Assembly (NCBI RefSeq): GCF_902712875.1
Contig: NZ_LR743509.1
Span: 620,001 to 684,000, forward strand
Source of the DNA: Hyphomicrobium sp. ghe19
GTDB lineage: Bacteria; Pseudomonadota; Alphaproteobacteria; Rhizobiales; Hyphomicrobiaceae
Direction of reading: 5' to 3'
DNA length: 64,000 bases
Part shown: piece by piece, positions 9,124 through 18,483 of the stretch
Position numbering within the stretch: position 1 is the first letter of the stretch
How the letters are laid out: each line of letters begins with the position of its first letter
The notes under the pieces: generated by a model
What the model was told of the DNA's origin: nothing
Databases searched by the model: none
Seen by the model: only the letters and a program-made list of their open reading frames with translations
Made by a program: the position numbers and the translations under genes

Positions 9124-10455
9124 ATGAACATCCAAGATGTCCGCGAACTGATAGCGAGCGAAAAGATCAACACGGTCATCATCGCGGCGACCGACGCGGC
9201 GGGCGTTCTGCGCGGTAAACGATTGACGGTTCCCTATTTTTATCACGCCATTGAGGATGGATTGCACTTTGCATCGTTTCTTTTGGGAACGACAACGATG
9301 GACGAAGTGCTGCCAGGGCTCTTTGACACCGGTATCCCAGACGTCAAAGGCATGATCGATCTTTCGACGTTCCGCGTCGCGCCATGGGAGGCGAATACCG
9401 CAATCGTCTTCATGGACTGGGCAACGCCCGAAGGATCTCCCCATCCGCTTTGTCCGCGTTCCATGCTCAAGCGCAAGGTAGCTGAAGCCAAGGCGATGGG
9501 CTTCAGTTCCAGCGCCAGCCTTGAACTCGAGTTCTACTTGCTGCCGATTTCAATGGCGGAAGTCCGCAAAGGCCGATGGTCTGATATCGAACCTGCCTCT
9601 CGGGATATTCACTGCTATTCAATTCTCGAAGGCCATTACTGGGAGCCGATAATCGGCAAGCTACGCGAGTGCTTTCCGAACGAAATCGAAGGATGCTTGC
9701 CCGAATGGGGGCAAGGACAGTTCGAGGTGAACCTTCATCACTCCGATCCGGTGAAAATGGCCGACGCCTCGGTCATGCTCAAGCTGGCGACGAAGCAGCT
9801 TGCGTCTCAGGCAGGGGCCATGGCGACGTTCATGGCAAAGTTTCGCGAAGACTTGTCGGGATGCTCGGGCCATATCCACATGAGCCTCCAAAAGACCGTC
9901 AGCAAGGAGCCCGTATTTTTCGACGCGGATAAGCCGCTCCGTCTCAGCGACACGTTCAAGAACTTCGTGGCCGGCAACATTGATGTTTTCGCGCCCTCGA
10001 TGATTTTTTATGCGCCGAACGTGAATTCCTACAAGCGTCTGCAATCGATGACGTTCGCAGGGACGACGCGAAACTGGGCTGTCGACAATCGCACGACCGG
10101 CTTTCGCGCGATAAACGCAACGCCGCGAAGCACGAGGCTCGAAGTCCGTATGGCGGGTGCGGACGTCAATCCCTATTACGGGTTGTCGATTGCGCTTGGG
10201 TCGGGATTGCGCGGCATTCGCCTTGGCCTGATCCCTCCGCCGCCGTCTAGCGGGAATGCATACGACGAAAACGTGGACAAGGTGCCCGCGACCCTCTCAG
10301 CGGCCGTCCGATGTGCCGCATCGGACAAGGGAATTCGAGAGGTGCTTTCACCTGAGGTCGTCGACAACGCTCTCCGCATCGCCGATTTCGAGCTGGGCGT
10401 ATTCGAGCGAACCGTGACGGACCTCGAGCGGCGCCGGTACATGGAAACCGTCTGA
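9124..10455 (+). CDS. Glutamine-synthetase family gamma-glutamyl-amine ligase
   Basis: Cytoplasmic ATP-dependent ligase of 443 residues. It has the glutamine synthetase beta-grasp N-terminus and the catalytic domain with SLELEFYLLP (metal-binding glutamates), GQFEVNLHHSDP, GCSGHIHMSLQ (ammonia/ATP region) and TRLEVRMAGADVNPY. Proteins of this branch (PuuA, GlnA3/4, GmaS) ligate glutamate to amines such as putrescine, ethanolamine or methylamine rather than to ammonia. The match to family memory is closest to polyamine-type ligases; the exact amine is not decidable. It lies directly after the importer genes, suggesting gamma-glutamylation of the imported amine as the first catabolic step. Confidence 0.8.
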   Translation: MNIQDVRELIASEKINTVIIAATDAAGVLRGKRLTVPYFYHAIEDGLHFASFLLGTTTMDEVLPGLFDTGIPDVKGMIDLSTFRVAPWEANTAIVFMDWATPEGSPHPLCPRSMLKRKVAEAKAMGFSSSASLELEFYLLPISMAEVRKGRWSDIEPASRDIHCYSILEGHYWEPIIGKLRECFPNEIEGCLPEWGQGQFEVNLHHSDPVKMADASVMLKLATKQLASQAGAMATFMAKFREDLSGCSGHIHMSLQKTVSKEPVFFDADKPLRLSDTFKNFVAGNIDVFAPSMIFYAPNVNSYKRLQSMTFAGTTRNWAVDNRTTGFRAINATPRSTRLEVRMAGADVNPYYGLSIALGSGLRGIRLGLIPPPPSSGNAYDENVDKVPATLSAAVRCAASDKGIREVLSPEVVDNALRIADFELGVFERTVTDLERRRYMETV

Positions 10456-10480
10456 CCCGATCTTCACACAAGAAAGCGAA

Positions 10481-11983
10481 ATGCCAATGGAGACGATGAC
10501 CCAGAAGGGGCATGCGGATGATGTTCAGTATTTCGACGTCATCATCGTCGGCGCCGGCATTTCCGGCATCGGCAGCGCCCACCAGCTCAAGAGGGACTGC
10601 CCAGAATTATCCTACGTTCTTCTTGAGACGCAGGAGACGTTTGGGGGAACTTGGCATACGCATCGCTATCCGGGCGTGCGTTCGGACAGCGATCTGTACA
10701 CTTTTGGATACAGCTTTAAGCCGTGGGTGGAGTCACCAATCGCTACTGGCGAGAGAATCCTCACCTATCTAAATGCCGTCGTTCAAGAGGACGATCTCGA
10801 GCGCCATATCCGGTATCGTCACCGCGTGATTTCGGCGAATTGGGATAGCACAGGCAAGCGTTGGGACTTGGTTGTTCGCAACGAGCGAACGGGTGAAAAT
10901 CTTGCATTTGCGACCAACTTCCTTTGGATGTGTCAGGGGTACTACCGGCACGAGGAGGGCTATACGCCGGATTGGCCGGGGATGGACGACTTCAAAGGCC
11001 AGATTGTCCACCCGCAAACATGGCCATCCGACATCGACTACACCGGTAAGAACATTCTGGTGATCGGCTCCGGCGCTACCGCAGCGACGCTGATACCGGC
11101 GCTTGCCGAGAAGGCAGCGCACGTGACGATGCTGCAAAGGTCGCCAACGTATTTCAATCCCGGGACCAACGCGGACGCGCTGGCGGATCAACTGCGCGCG
11201 CTGGAAATCGACGAGAATTGGATCCACGCGATCATCCGGAAAAAGCTGCTGAAGGAGCAGGAGGGGAGACTTCTGCGCGCTCAAAACGAACCTGATGTCG
11301 TTGCGAAAGAAATGATCGCAGCGGTCGAAGCCAACCTTGGGCCCGATGCGGACGTGGCGACACACTTCACGCCGACTTATCGTCCCTGGCAGCAACGGGT
11401 CGCTTTCATACCCGAGGGCGATTTTTTCCAGCCTTTCCGCGCGGGGAAGGCGTCGATCGTCACCGACATCATCGATCGGTTCACGCCGGAGGGTGTGCGA
11501 TTGCAATCCGGCAAAACGCTCGAAGCCGACATCATCGTCACGGCAACGGGCTTTAGCCTTTGCGTTTTGGGGGACATTGCGTTCTCAAAGGACGGCACGC
11601 CTTTGAGGCTCTCCGATACGGTCACGTATCATGGCATGATGTTCACCGGCGTTCCCAACCTGGTTTGGGTGTTTGGCTATTTCCGTTCGAGTTGGACGCT
11701 GAGAGTGGAGTTGATCGCCGACTTTGTGTGCCGGCTTCTGAAGCACATGCGGCTCATCGGGCGAGAAATGGTGACCGTCGAGCTGCGGGATGAAGATCTG
11801 GGTGAGCCGGCTTTGCCATGGATCGATGATCAGAACTTCAACCCCGGCTACCTTATGCGCGACATGCACTTGATGCCGAAGCGGCTCAACAAACCGGAAT
11901 GGCAGCATACCCAGGATTATTTCGCCGAGTGCATCCGGTTCCCCCAGATCAGCTTCTCAGACGAAGTGTTTCATTTTTCTTGA
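10481..11983 (+). CDS. Baeyer-Villiger-type flavin monooxygenase
   Basis: FAD- and NADPH-dependent class B monooxygenase of 500 residues. The FAD Rossmann motif is GAGISGIG (about residues 26-33), the second nucleotide site is GSGATAAT near residue 198, and between them lies FKGQIVHPQTWP, which fits the Baeyer-Villiger signature FxGxxxHxxxWP. ATGF near residue 355 is also conserved. Such enzymes convert ketones to esters or oxidise heteroatoms. It lies 25 bases after the ligase gene and is probably the last gene of the same operon, so it may act on a carbonyl derived from the amine (inference). Confidence 0.85.
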   Translation: MPMETMTQKGHADDVQYFDVIIVGAGISGIGSAHQLKRDCPELSYVLLETQETFGGTWHTHRYPGVRSDSDLYTFGYSFKPWVESPIATGERILTYLNAVVQEDDLERHIRYRHRVISANWDSTGKRWDLVVRNERTGENLAFATNFLWMCQGYYRHEEGYTPDWPGMDDFKGQIVHPQTWPSDIDYTGKNILVIGSGATAATLIPALAEKAAHVTMLQRSPTYFNPGTNADALADQLRALEIDENWIHAIIRKKLLKEQEGRLLRAQNEPDVVAKEMIAAVEANLGPDADVATHFTPTYRPWQQRVAFIPEGDFFQPFRAGKASIVTDIIDRFTPEGVRLQSGKTLEADIIVTATGFSLCVLGDIAFSKDGTPLRLSDTVTYHGMMFTGVPNLVWVFGYFRSSWTLRVELIADFVCRLLKHMRLIGREMVTVELRDEDLGEPALPWIDDQNFNPGYLMRDMHLMPKRLNKPEWQHTQDYFAECIRFPQISFSDEVFHFS

Positions 11984-12138
11984 ACCAAGGCATTCTGCTC
12001 CAACATTGCGCGTCTATACGTGAAGCACACCGAGCAGAGATTAAGCGCAGCACGCCAACGTCGGGGATAAGTCGCGGCGAACAAAACCGCTCAAAAGTCT
12101 GAATGGCAGCAACGATCGAGCTAAGCCATATAAATCCT

Positions 12139-12212
12139 TGGAGCGGGCGAAGGGAATCGAACCCTCGTATGCAGCTTGGGAAGCTGCCGTTCTACCATTG
12201 AACTACGCCCGC
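12139..12212 (-). tRNA. tRNA-Gly (anticodon CCC)
   Basis: Cloverleaf is clear on the minus strand. The acceptor stem GCGGGCG pairs with CGCCCGC; the D-arm reads TAGTTCAATGGTAGA; the anticodon stem GCAGC/GCTGC encloses the loop TTCCCAA, giving anticodon CCC (reads GGG). The T-arm is GAGGGTTCGATTCCCTT. The gene encodes its own CCA end after a T discriminator. Confidence 0.95.
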
Positions 12213-12491
12213 AAAGCCTGATTTCACTTTGCTTTCGGCCTGAAATCACAGGGTTTTCCCGTACTCCGAAAAGAACATAAAAGCCAATAAAAAACAAGGT
12301 GCGCGCAAAAGCGTGCTACGCAGAATGCGAGGGAGCCGGCCAAGAACAAGGTGGTCGGGCGGACGAGTAGGGGCACCCGGAGCCCGTTCGGTGCAATTAG
12401 GGTGCACGTTCGCGGTGCAAACCTGCGCCCGACCAACAAAAAGGCCCCAGATTGCTCCGAGTCCCTGATCCTTCCGACCGCTTTGAGCGCA
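12213..12491. other. Intergenic stretch beside tRNA-Gly
   Basis: About 280 bases upstream of the tRNA (its promoter side), up to the recombinase remnant. No conserved reading frame or repeat of the tRNA end was found here. Confidence 0.4.
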
Positions 12492-12806
12492 TCACTCGGC
12501 GGCGACGAGCCGCAAGGGGGCTCTGGCCGTCTGGACGCGGCCACGGGCTTCGACGATCTCTTCCTGTTGGACGGAGACGTAGCGCAGCGTCGACTTGATG
12601 TTTGAGTGATCGATCGCCTTCTGGACGAGCTTGATGTTCTTCGTCGCCCGCGCCAGCCGAGAGCCGAACGTGTGGCGGAAGTCGTGTGGGTGGAAGTCCT
12701 CGATCCCGGCCTTTGCGCAGGCGGCCGGGTCCCTTTGCAATCGGGCTTGATTGGCAGGGCAGGGCACCATTTTTGCAAATATTGGGCACACCATTGGGGA
12801 TTTCAC
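12492..12806 (-). pseudogene. Tyrosine recombinase (phage-type integrase) C-terminal remnant
   Basis: Only the last third of an integrase is recognisable, from about 12725 to the stop. It contains the catalytic box HDFRHTFGSRL, a DHSNIKSTLRYVSV segment with the nucleophile Tyr, and a normal-looking C-terminal tail. The N-terminal DNA-binding domain and the first catalytic Arg are missing, and no upstream frame supplies them, so the gene is dead. Family knowledge: such enzymes insert islands at tRNA genes. Here tRNA-Gly is 280 bases away, but the fragment is on the 5' side of the tRNA, not on the 3' side where an island normally enters. Confidence 0.75.
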
Positions 12807-13240
12807 AACCTTCTGTGAATTGGCTCGTGAGCGTGTAAGACGCGCTTCCAGGAGGCCGAGGGGAGAGCCGATAGCTGCATTTCAGCGACGAACCGGTTAG
12901 TGTCTGAATCGCAGCGAAGAAACTGGAAGAAATGGACCTGGGCGGGGTGAAGAGCGACTTCTGGGAAGTAGAGAAAGTCAGTTGCCCAAAGTGCCACCTT
13001 GAGTGTACGTCGGATAAGTCGAAGTTGTAGGCATCGTTTTCACGGTGACGGCGGCAACTTGGGATGCCGGGATCCGCACCCGCAGTGCTCCTGTCCAACC
13101 TCGAAGACTTCGAGCTGAAGACGTTCGAATAGCCATTCGCTCACAAGTCCACGGTGAAGCCCGTTAGGACATGCGCATCATGACATCGCGTGTCCAATCG
13201 CCTCAAGCTCAAGACTCGGTCAATCGGGAAGTGAATGCGC
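12807..13240. other. Gene-free stretch between integrase remnant and IclR gene
   Basis: About 430 bases. Reading frames exist on both strands but none shows a recognisable family, ribosome site or domain. It may be decayed mobile DNA. Confidence 0.4.
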
Positions 13241-14089
13241 TCAAGTCGTCTGCTGACCCAAAGCGGATGCGCCCGTGGCTTCTGTTCGTGCAGCGCGGCT
13301 TTGATTCATAGAAAGCGCCAGAGCGATCGAATTAGCGTGCGCCGCCATGCGCACATGTACGTCGCTTTTGATTAGGCGGCTTATGCTTTGGAGAGGACCA
13401 ACAAGTCCCAGGCTGAAATTCACTCCCACCGAAGGGATGTGGATGGGGACCGCGACCGCCGCAAGATTCTCGTCGACTTCGCTGATGCATGTTGCAAATC
13501 CCCGTTGGCGGACCAGCCGATAGTCGGCCTTTAAAGCAGCTTTGGTCGTCAACGTCTTCGCCGTCAATTTGGGCAATCGGCCGGCGAGAACGCGTTCGAC
13601 GATTTCTTCGGGCTGAAACGCCATGATCGCCTTTCCGGATGCCGTAGCGTGGGGCTGAAGCTCCTTTCCCGGGAGGACGAAGCCTCGCCATGGCGTATCG
13701 GGCGATTCCATTGCCACCGATTGAATCGTCGTTCCTCTGAGCCTCGCCAAATAAGTCGTTTCGGAAACTTCCTCGCAGCAGCGTTTCAAGATGTTGCGTG
13801 TCAGGGTTTCAACAAGCTCGTCGCTCGTCGAGAGGACCGCAAGCCTCTGAATTCGAGGAGAGATGCCATATGACTGCTTTCGGCCACCCTTGGTCTCTAC
13901 CAGGTTGGCGGCTAGCAAATTCGCGAGCAGGCGGTGAGCGGATTGCTTGGGCAGGCCGAGCAGGACTGCCACCTCACCGAGACTCAAGCCGTCGGCGGAC
14001 CCGCATAAAATTTCGAGGATGCTGAAATATCGTTCAAGGGGCACCTGCCTCTGCTCGTCGGACGGGCGTTTCAAAAATTCTCTCTCCAT
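13241..14089 (-). CDS. IclR family transcriptional regulator
   Basis: Transcription factor of 282 residues. A winged helix-turn-helix covers residues 20-80 (ILEILCGSADGLSLGEVA, then LPKQSAHRLLANLLAAN) and an IclR effector domain follows (residues 90-260, with ATASGKAIMAF and GFATCISEVDENLAAVAVP). It is divergent from the amidohydrolase gene, the usual arrangement for a regulator controlling the neighbouring catabolic unit. A palindrome GAGAT-TT-ATCTC at 14165-14176 lies between them. Confidence 0.87.
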   Translation of the reverse strand: MEREFLKRPSDEQRQVPLERYFSILEILCGSADGLSLGEVAVLLGLPKQSAHRLLANLLAANLVETKGGRKQSYGISPRIQRLAVLSTSDELVETLTRNILKRCCEEVSETTYLARLRGTTIQSVAMESPDTPWRGFVLPGKELQPHATASGKAIMAFQPEEIVERVLAGRLPKLTAKTLTTKAALKADYRLVRQRGFATCISEVDENLAAVAVPIHIPSVGVNFSLGLVGPLQSISRLIKSDVHVRMAAHANSIALALSMNQSRAARTEATGASALGQQTT

Positions 14090-14164
14090 TTTTCGACGGC
14101 CGCATCTTCTTCCAATGATCGTTGATTGACAACTGCACGCGAGATGCTAACGTTTTCGATAATT

Positions 14165-14176
14165 GAGATTTATCTC
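14165..14176. promoter_or_regulatory. Palindrome GAGAT-TT-ATCTC, possible IclR site
   Basis: Perfect 5+5 inverted repeat with a two-base spacer in the region between the divergent IclR and amidohydrolase genes. It overlaps the most upstream possible TTG start of the amidohydrolase, which argues for the later start. Short, so it could be chance. Confidence 0.3.
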
Positions 14177-14195
14177 GAAAATCGGGACAACGCAA

Positions 14196-15848
14196 TTGAC
14201 TGATCGTTTAGTGCTTGCAGGCCGCTTGCTCACAATGGAGCCCGATAGCGCCCCGCATTGGGAAGGTGTGCTGCTTCGCAAAGATCGGATAGTCCGGCCA
14301 GTCACGCGTTCAGAGGCGCGAACGGAACTCAAGCATCTTCCGGTGCTCGATCTCGGTGACCGGACAATGATGCCGGGCTTCGTCGACGTGCACGCTCACG
14401 CTGAGGTCGCCAGCCGCGCCCGTTTCCGCACTGCCGATTGCCGCGCGCCGGAATGCTCGACGATTTCCGACGTTTGCGACTCGTTGCTGTCCCTCGTCCC
14501 GAAAATCGATGAGAACGACTGGATCGTCGGGCAGGCAAACCTATTCTTCGATCGCAAATTGAAAGAAGGGCGTCTGCCGACGCGCGAAGAGCTCGATCGC
14601 GTTTCCAAAAGCCGGCCCGTCGCGTTGCGCGCGGGTGGGCACATCACTGTCCTGAATACAAAGGCCTTAGAGGCCATTGGCATCACGCGCGACTACCGGC
14701 CGCCACAGCACAGCATCACTGGCAAGCCTGCCGTTGTGCGTGACGCTGGTGGCATGCCGACGGGCGTGGTCAAGGAGATGGATGCTCTCCTGCCATTGCC
14801 GGCTCCCAGTATCGATGAGTTGCGCGATGCGATCGCCGCTGGCATTCGCACGTACTTCACATCGCACGGCGTCACGACGATCGGCGAGATTTCCGAGACC
14901 ATCGATGGTCTCGAGTGCATGAACGAGCTGGCGGAGGATGACGCGTTGCCTGCGAGCATGCGCGTCTACCTTTGGTCTCCGGGCACCATGACCCTCGACA
15001 AGATCCGTCATTGGCGTGAGCATCTCCGCATCACAGCTCCGGACGAGGCGTTGCGCGTTCAAGGCCTCAAGTTATTCGCCGACGGCGGATTTTCCGCCAA
15101 GAGTGCCGCTGTCAATTGCTGCTATCACGGCGAGCAAGAGTTTCGAGGCGATGTCGCTCTCGATCGGCACTTTTTCGCGCGTGCGTACGATCTAGCGCGT
15201 AGGAATGGTTTGCAACTGGCCGTTCACGCCAATGGCGACCGGGCGCAGGAGTGGGTTTGCGAAATGTTGCTTGCGCTCGGGGGCGCCGGCCAGGGTAGAG
15301 AGAGGGCGCGCATCGAGCATGCAGGCAACCTCCTTCCCTTGCAGCGAACCAGCGACCTATGGGCTAAAGCCGGAATCGTACCGGTGCCGCAACCCGTATT
15401 TCTTTACACGTTCGGCGAATATTTTCCCGATTATCTCGGTGAACACGGGAGTCGCGGACGCTTCCCGTTCAAATCCCTCTTGGCTCGAGGCTGGCATCTC
15501 TCGGGGAGCTCGGATGTCTGGGTGGGCTCCGAACGAGAGGCAACAAATCCCTTCTTCAGTATTTGGTGTTGCCTCAAGCGCCAGACCTACTCGGGCGGCT
15601 TCATCGACCCGGACGAAGCGATCACGCTCGATCAAGCTCTCCGCATGCACACAATCGATGCTGCTGCGGTCCTCGGAGAAGAGGACCAGCGCGGAAGCAT
15701 AGCGCCGGGAAAAATCGCTGATCTTATCGCTCTCGATAAGGACCCTCGTGACGTAGACGTCGACGATCTTTGCAAACTCAAGGTCGAATATGTGGCGTCG
15801 CGCGGGAAGGACGTGATCTTGCCTACCGAAATCTCATCGAAACACTGA
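14196..15848 (+). CDS. Amidohydrolase family protein (YtcJ type)
   Basis: Metal-dependent hydrolase of about 550 residues, the normal length for YtcJ-like amidohydrolase 3 family members. The first metal motif is in FVDVHAHAE (HxH); later conserved parts include VHANGDRAQEW, RIEHAGNL and GSSDVWVG near the C-terminus. It probably cleaves an amide, carbamate or cyclic C-N bond in the cytoplasm; the substrate is unknown. No ATG begins the frame: TTG at 14163 and TTG at 14196 are candidates, and 14196 fits the family's typical beginning (TDRLVLAGRLLTMEP). The ABC importer genes follow 26 bases later and may supply its substrate. Confidence 0.8.
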   Translation: MTDRLVLAGRLLTMEPDSAPHWEGVLLRKDRIVRPVTRSEARTELKHLPVLDLGDRTMMPGFVDVHAHAEVASRARFRTADCRAPECSTISDVCDSLLSLVPKIDENDWIVGQANLFFDRKLKEGRLPTREELDRVSKSRPVALRAGGHITVLNTKALEAIGITRDYRPPQHSITGKPAVVRDAGGMPTGVVKEMDALLPLPAPSIDELRDAIAAGIRTYFTSHGVTTIGEISETIDGLECMNELAEDDALPASMRVYLWSPGTMTLDKIRHWREHLRITAPDEALRVQGLKLFADGGFSAKSAAVNCCYHGEQEFRGDVALDRHFFARAYDLARRNGLQLAVHANGDRAQEWVCEMLLALGGAGQGRERARIEHAGNLLPLQRTSDLWAKAGIVPVPQPVFLYTFGEYFPDYLGEHGSRGRFPFKSLLARGWHLSGSSDVWVGSEREATNPFFSIWCCLKRQTYSGGFIDPDEAITLDQALRMHTIDAAAVLGEEDQRGSIAPGKIADLIALDKDPRDVDVDDLCKLKVEYVASRGKDVILPTEISSKH

Positions 15849-15874
15849 GCCTTCAGCATTCCAGGAGTATGCAT

Positions 15875-16942
15875 ATGCGCAGATTGATCTTGGCTGCAGG
15901 TGCCGCAGCCGCCCTTGCAGGCGTCGCTTATGGTGCACCGTCTAAGTGGTATCCGATCGCCGTCGAAGAGTGGGAACCGCCGTTTGACATGGCAAGCCCG
16001 CGCAAGGCAACGGAATACACCCCTCTCGAGAAAGCCTCGCAGAAATGGAATGTCTGCGTTTCGGTGCCTCACCTCAAGGACGCCTATTGGGTTGCGGTCG
16101 ATTATGGCGTGACTGAGGAAGCCAAGCGGCAAGGGATCAAGCTGACCGTCGTCGATGCCGGCGGCTATGACAATCTCAGCAAGCAGATTTCGCAGATTGA
16201 GGACTGCGTTGCGGCAGGCGCGCAAGCCGTGATCCTCGGCGCGATTTCTGAAGACGGCCTCAACAACATGATCAAGGAGCTCAAGGGTCAGGGCATCCCG
16301 GTCATCGATTTCATGAACGGCGTGACGTCGAAAGACATTCAGGCCAAATCGCTCGTGTCCTTCGGCGAAATGGGCTCTGCCGCAGGTCTCTATCTCACCA
16401 AAGCGCATCCCAAAGGTTCAGGCGTAGCCAAGGTTGGGTGGTTTCCAGGCCCCGCCGGAGCCGGATGGGTGGAGTCGGGCAATCTCGGCTTTGTCAATGC
16501 CGTCAAATCCGGTGACATTCAGATCGTCGAGACCAAGTACGGAGACACCGGCAAAGAGGTTCAGCTGAAGCTCGTCGAAAGCACGTTGGAAGCTCATCCC
16601 GATCTTTCGTATATCGTCGGGACGGCTCCGACAGCCGAAGCTGCGATGCAGGTCCTCAAGGAGCGCGGCCTTCAGGATAAGATCAAGATCCTCTCGTATT
16701 ACATGACGCCGAGCATGGTGGAGGCCATCAAGTCGAAGGGCGTCGTCGCGGCCCCGACCGACTCTGGCGTCATCCAAGCGCGGATCGCCGTGGATCAGGC
16801 TGTTCGCATCCTCGAAAAGAAAGATTACCTCAAGCACGTCGGGCCTAAGCTCTACGTCGTCGACCAAACCTCGGTGTCGGCGTTCGATCCGGCATCCTCC
16901 GTTGCTCCTGACGGCTTCAAGCCCGTCTTTAACGTGAATTGA
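15875..16942 (+). CDS. TorT-type periplasmic binding protein
   Basis: Periplasmic sugar-binding-fold protein of 355 residues with a signal peptide of about 20 residues (MRRLILAAGAAAALAGVAYG). It resembles TorT, the TMAO-sensing binding protein: KWYPIAVEEWEPPF at the mature N-terminus, then PHLKDAYWVAVDYG and VDAGGYDNLSKQISQ. ATG 15875 is chosen because AGGAG lies seven bases before it; the ATG six bases earlier is too close. No TorS/TorR kinase pair is present; the next two genes are an ABC ATPase and permease, so here the protein probably feeds a transporter. The ligand may be a methylated or amine compound but that is inference. Confidence 0.78.
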   Translation: MRRLILAAGAAAALAGVAYGAPSKWYPIAVEEWEPPFDMASPRKATEYTPLEKASQKWNVCVSVPHLKDAYWVAVDYGVTEEAKRQGIKLTVVDAGGYDNLSKQISQIEDCVAAGAQAVILGAISEDGLNNMIKELKGQGIPVIDFMNGVTSKDIQAKSLVSFGEMGSAAGLYLTKAHPKGSGVAKVGWFPGPAGAGWVESGNLGFVNAVKSGDIQIVETKYGDTGKEVQLKLVESTLEAHPDLSYIVGTAPTAEAAMQVLKERGLQDKIKILSYYMTPSMVEAIKSKGVVAAPTDSGVIQARIAVDQAVRILEKKDYLKHVGPKLYVVDQTSVSAFDPASSVAPDGFKPVFNVN

Positions 16943-18483
16943 TGGACCACGAACCAATCACGGCCGGCGCCAAAGCTCTCGATGCGGGGGCGCCGGTCCT
17001 TGCGCTCAAAAAAATATCGAAGCGTTATCCAGGCGTCGCCGCGCTCGCCGATATCGATTTCGACCTGAGGTCCGGCGAGGTTCATATCCTTTTCGGCGAG
17101 AATGGCGCGGGCAAATCGACACTTGTCCGCCTCATCTCGGGAGCCGAAAGGCCTTCGGCCGGCCAAATCCTCTTCCGGGGCAAGGAGACTGTTTTCACAT
17201 CAGTCCATGCCGCGAGGTTGCTTGGCATCAACGCGGTCTATCAGGAATTCTCACTCGTTCCAGATCTGACGGTCGCTGAAAACATCTTCCTCGGTTTCGA
17301 GAAAGCCCGTTTCGGCTTTGTCGACCTTGACTACATTCGAAACGAAGCGCGGGCGATTTTGGACCGGCTCGCGTTTCCACTTAATCCGAATACCAAGGTT
17401 TCGTTCCTTTCCCGCGCCGAGCAGCAGATGGTGGAGATCGCGAAAGCGTTCCGCTCATCTCCCTCGATCCTCATTTTGGACGAACCAACGGCTTCGCTCA
17501 CCGAGCGCGAGGCCGAGCGATTGTTCGCGCTTATCTTGGCGGCCAAGCAGCAGGGCGTCGCGGTACTCTACATTACTCACCGCATGGGCGAGATCCGCCG
17601 TCTCGGTGACAGGATCACGGTATTCCGTGATGGCCGCAACGTGGCGACGGTATCCGCATCGGAAGCGGACGATGAAAAGCTCATCTCGTTGATGACCGGC
17701 CGTGTCATCACGCAACTGTTTCCGCACATCGCGAACAATCCGAAAGCTCTCCGGTTATCTATTTCCCATCTCACCAATGCGCGGCAAACGATCCGCGATG
17801 TGAGCATCGACGTACGCGGGGGCGAAGTCGTCGGCATCGCGGGCTTGGTTGGCTCGGGAAAAGGGGACATCGGTCGCGCATGCCTCGGGATCGATCGCAC
17901 CGTTTCGGGCGATATCCAGGTCGATGGCCGCTCGATCACCGGCTTGCCGACCCGCAAAATTCTCGATGCGGGTTTGTATTACTTGCCATCCGACCGGAGG
18001 CGCGAAGGGCTTATACTCTCCCTTGGTGCGCGCAAGAATATCGCGCTTGCCGAGCTTGCGACGCCTTTGTTGAGTCGTGCCAACTTCATTCGGCTGGCTG
18101 AAGAAAAACGCCTCGGCTCGGATTTGGCGCGGCGCGTCGAACTCAGACCGTTAGATGTCGAGCGCCCCGTCGAGCAGTTCTCCGGCGGCAACCAGCAAAA
18201 GATCATGATTGCGAAGGTGCTGGCCCGAAATGCGGGAGTCGTCATCTTCGATGAGCCGACTGTCGGCGTGGACGTCGGGACGCGTGTCGCGATCTACGGC
18301 TTCATTCGAGAGCTTTGTGAAAACGGAGCTGCCGTTCTGCTCATCTCGTCGGACATGCCCGAGATTTTACACCTGACGCACAGGACCTACGTCATGTATC
18401 GCGGACAGCTGCAGGCGGAACTCAAGGGAGATGAAATCACGCAGGAGAACATTCTGCGGAATTTCTTCGAGAGGGAAATTTGA
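16942..18483 (+). CDS. Ribose/sugar-type ABC transporter, double ATP-binding protein
   Basis: Fused two-domain ATPase (RbsA/MglA class) of 513 residues. The N-terminal cassette is complete: Walker A FGENGAGKST, signature-region LSRAEQQMVEIAKAF and Walker B ILILDEPTAS. The C-terminal cassette has GLVGSGKGDIG in place of Walker A, FSGGNQQKIMIAKVL and VVIFDEPTVGVDVGT, typical of this class. The ATG overlaps the TorT-like stop by one base (TGATG). Partner of the next permease. Confidence 0.88.
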   Translation: MDHEPITAGAKALDAGAPVLALKKISKRYPGVAALADIDFDLRSGEVHILFGENGAGKSTLVRLISGAERPSAGQILFRGKETVFTSVHAARLLGINAVYQEFSLVPDLTVAENIFLGFEKARFGFVDLDYIRNEARAILDRLAFPLNPNTKVSFLSRAEQQMVEIAKAFRSSPSILILDEPTASLTEREAERLFALILAAKQQGVAVLYITHRMGEIRRLGDRITVFRDGRNVATVSASEADDEKLISLMTGRVITQLFPHIANNPKALRLSISHLTNARQTIRDVSIDVRGGEVVGIAGLVGSGKGDIGRACLGIDRTVSGDIQVDGRSITGLPTRKILDAGLYYLPSDRRREGLILSLGARKNIALAELATPLLSRANFIRLAEEKRLGSDLARRVELRPLDVERPVEQFSGGNQQKIMIAKVLARNAGVVIFDEPTVGVDVGTRVAIYGFIRELCENGAAVLLISSDMPEILHLTHRTYVMYRGQLQAELKGDEITQENILRNFFEREI

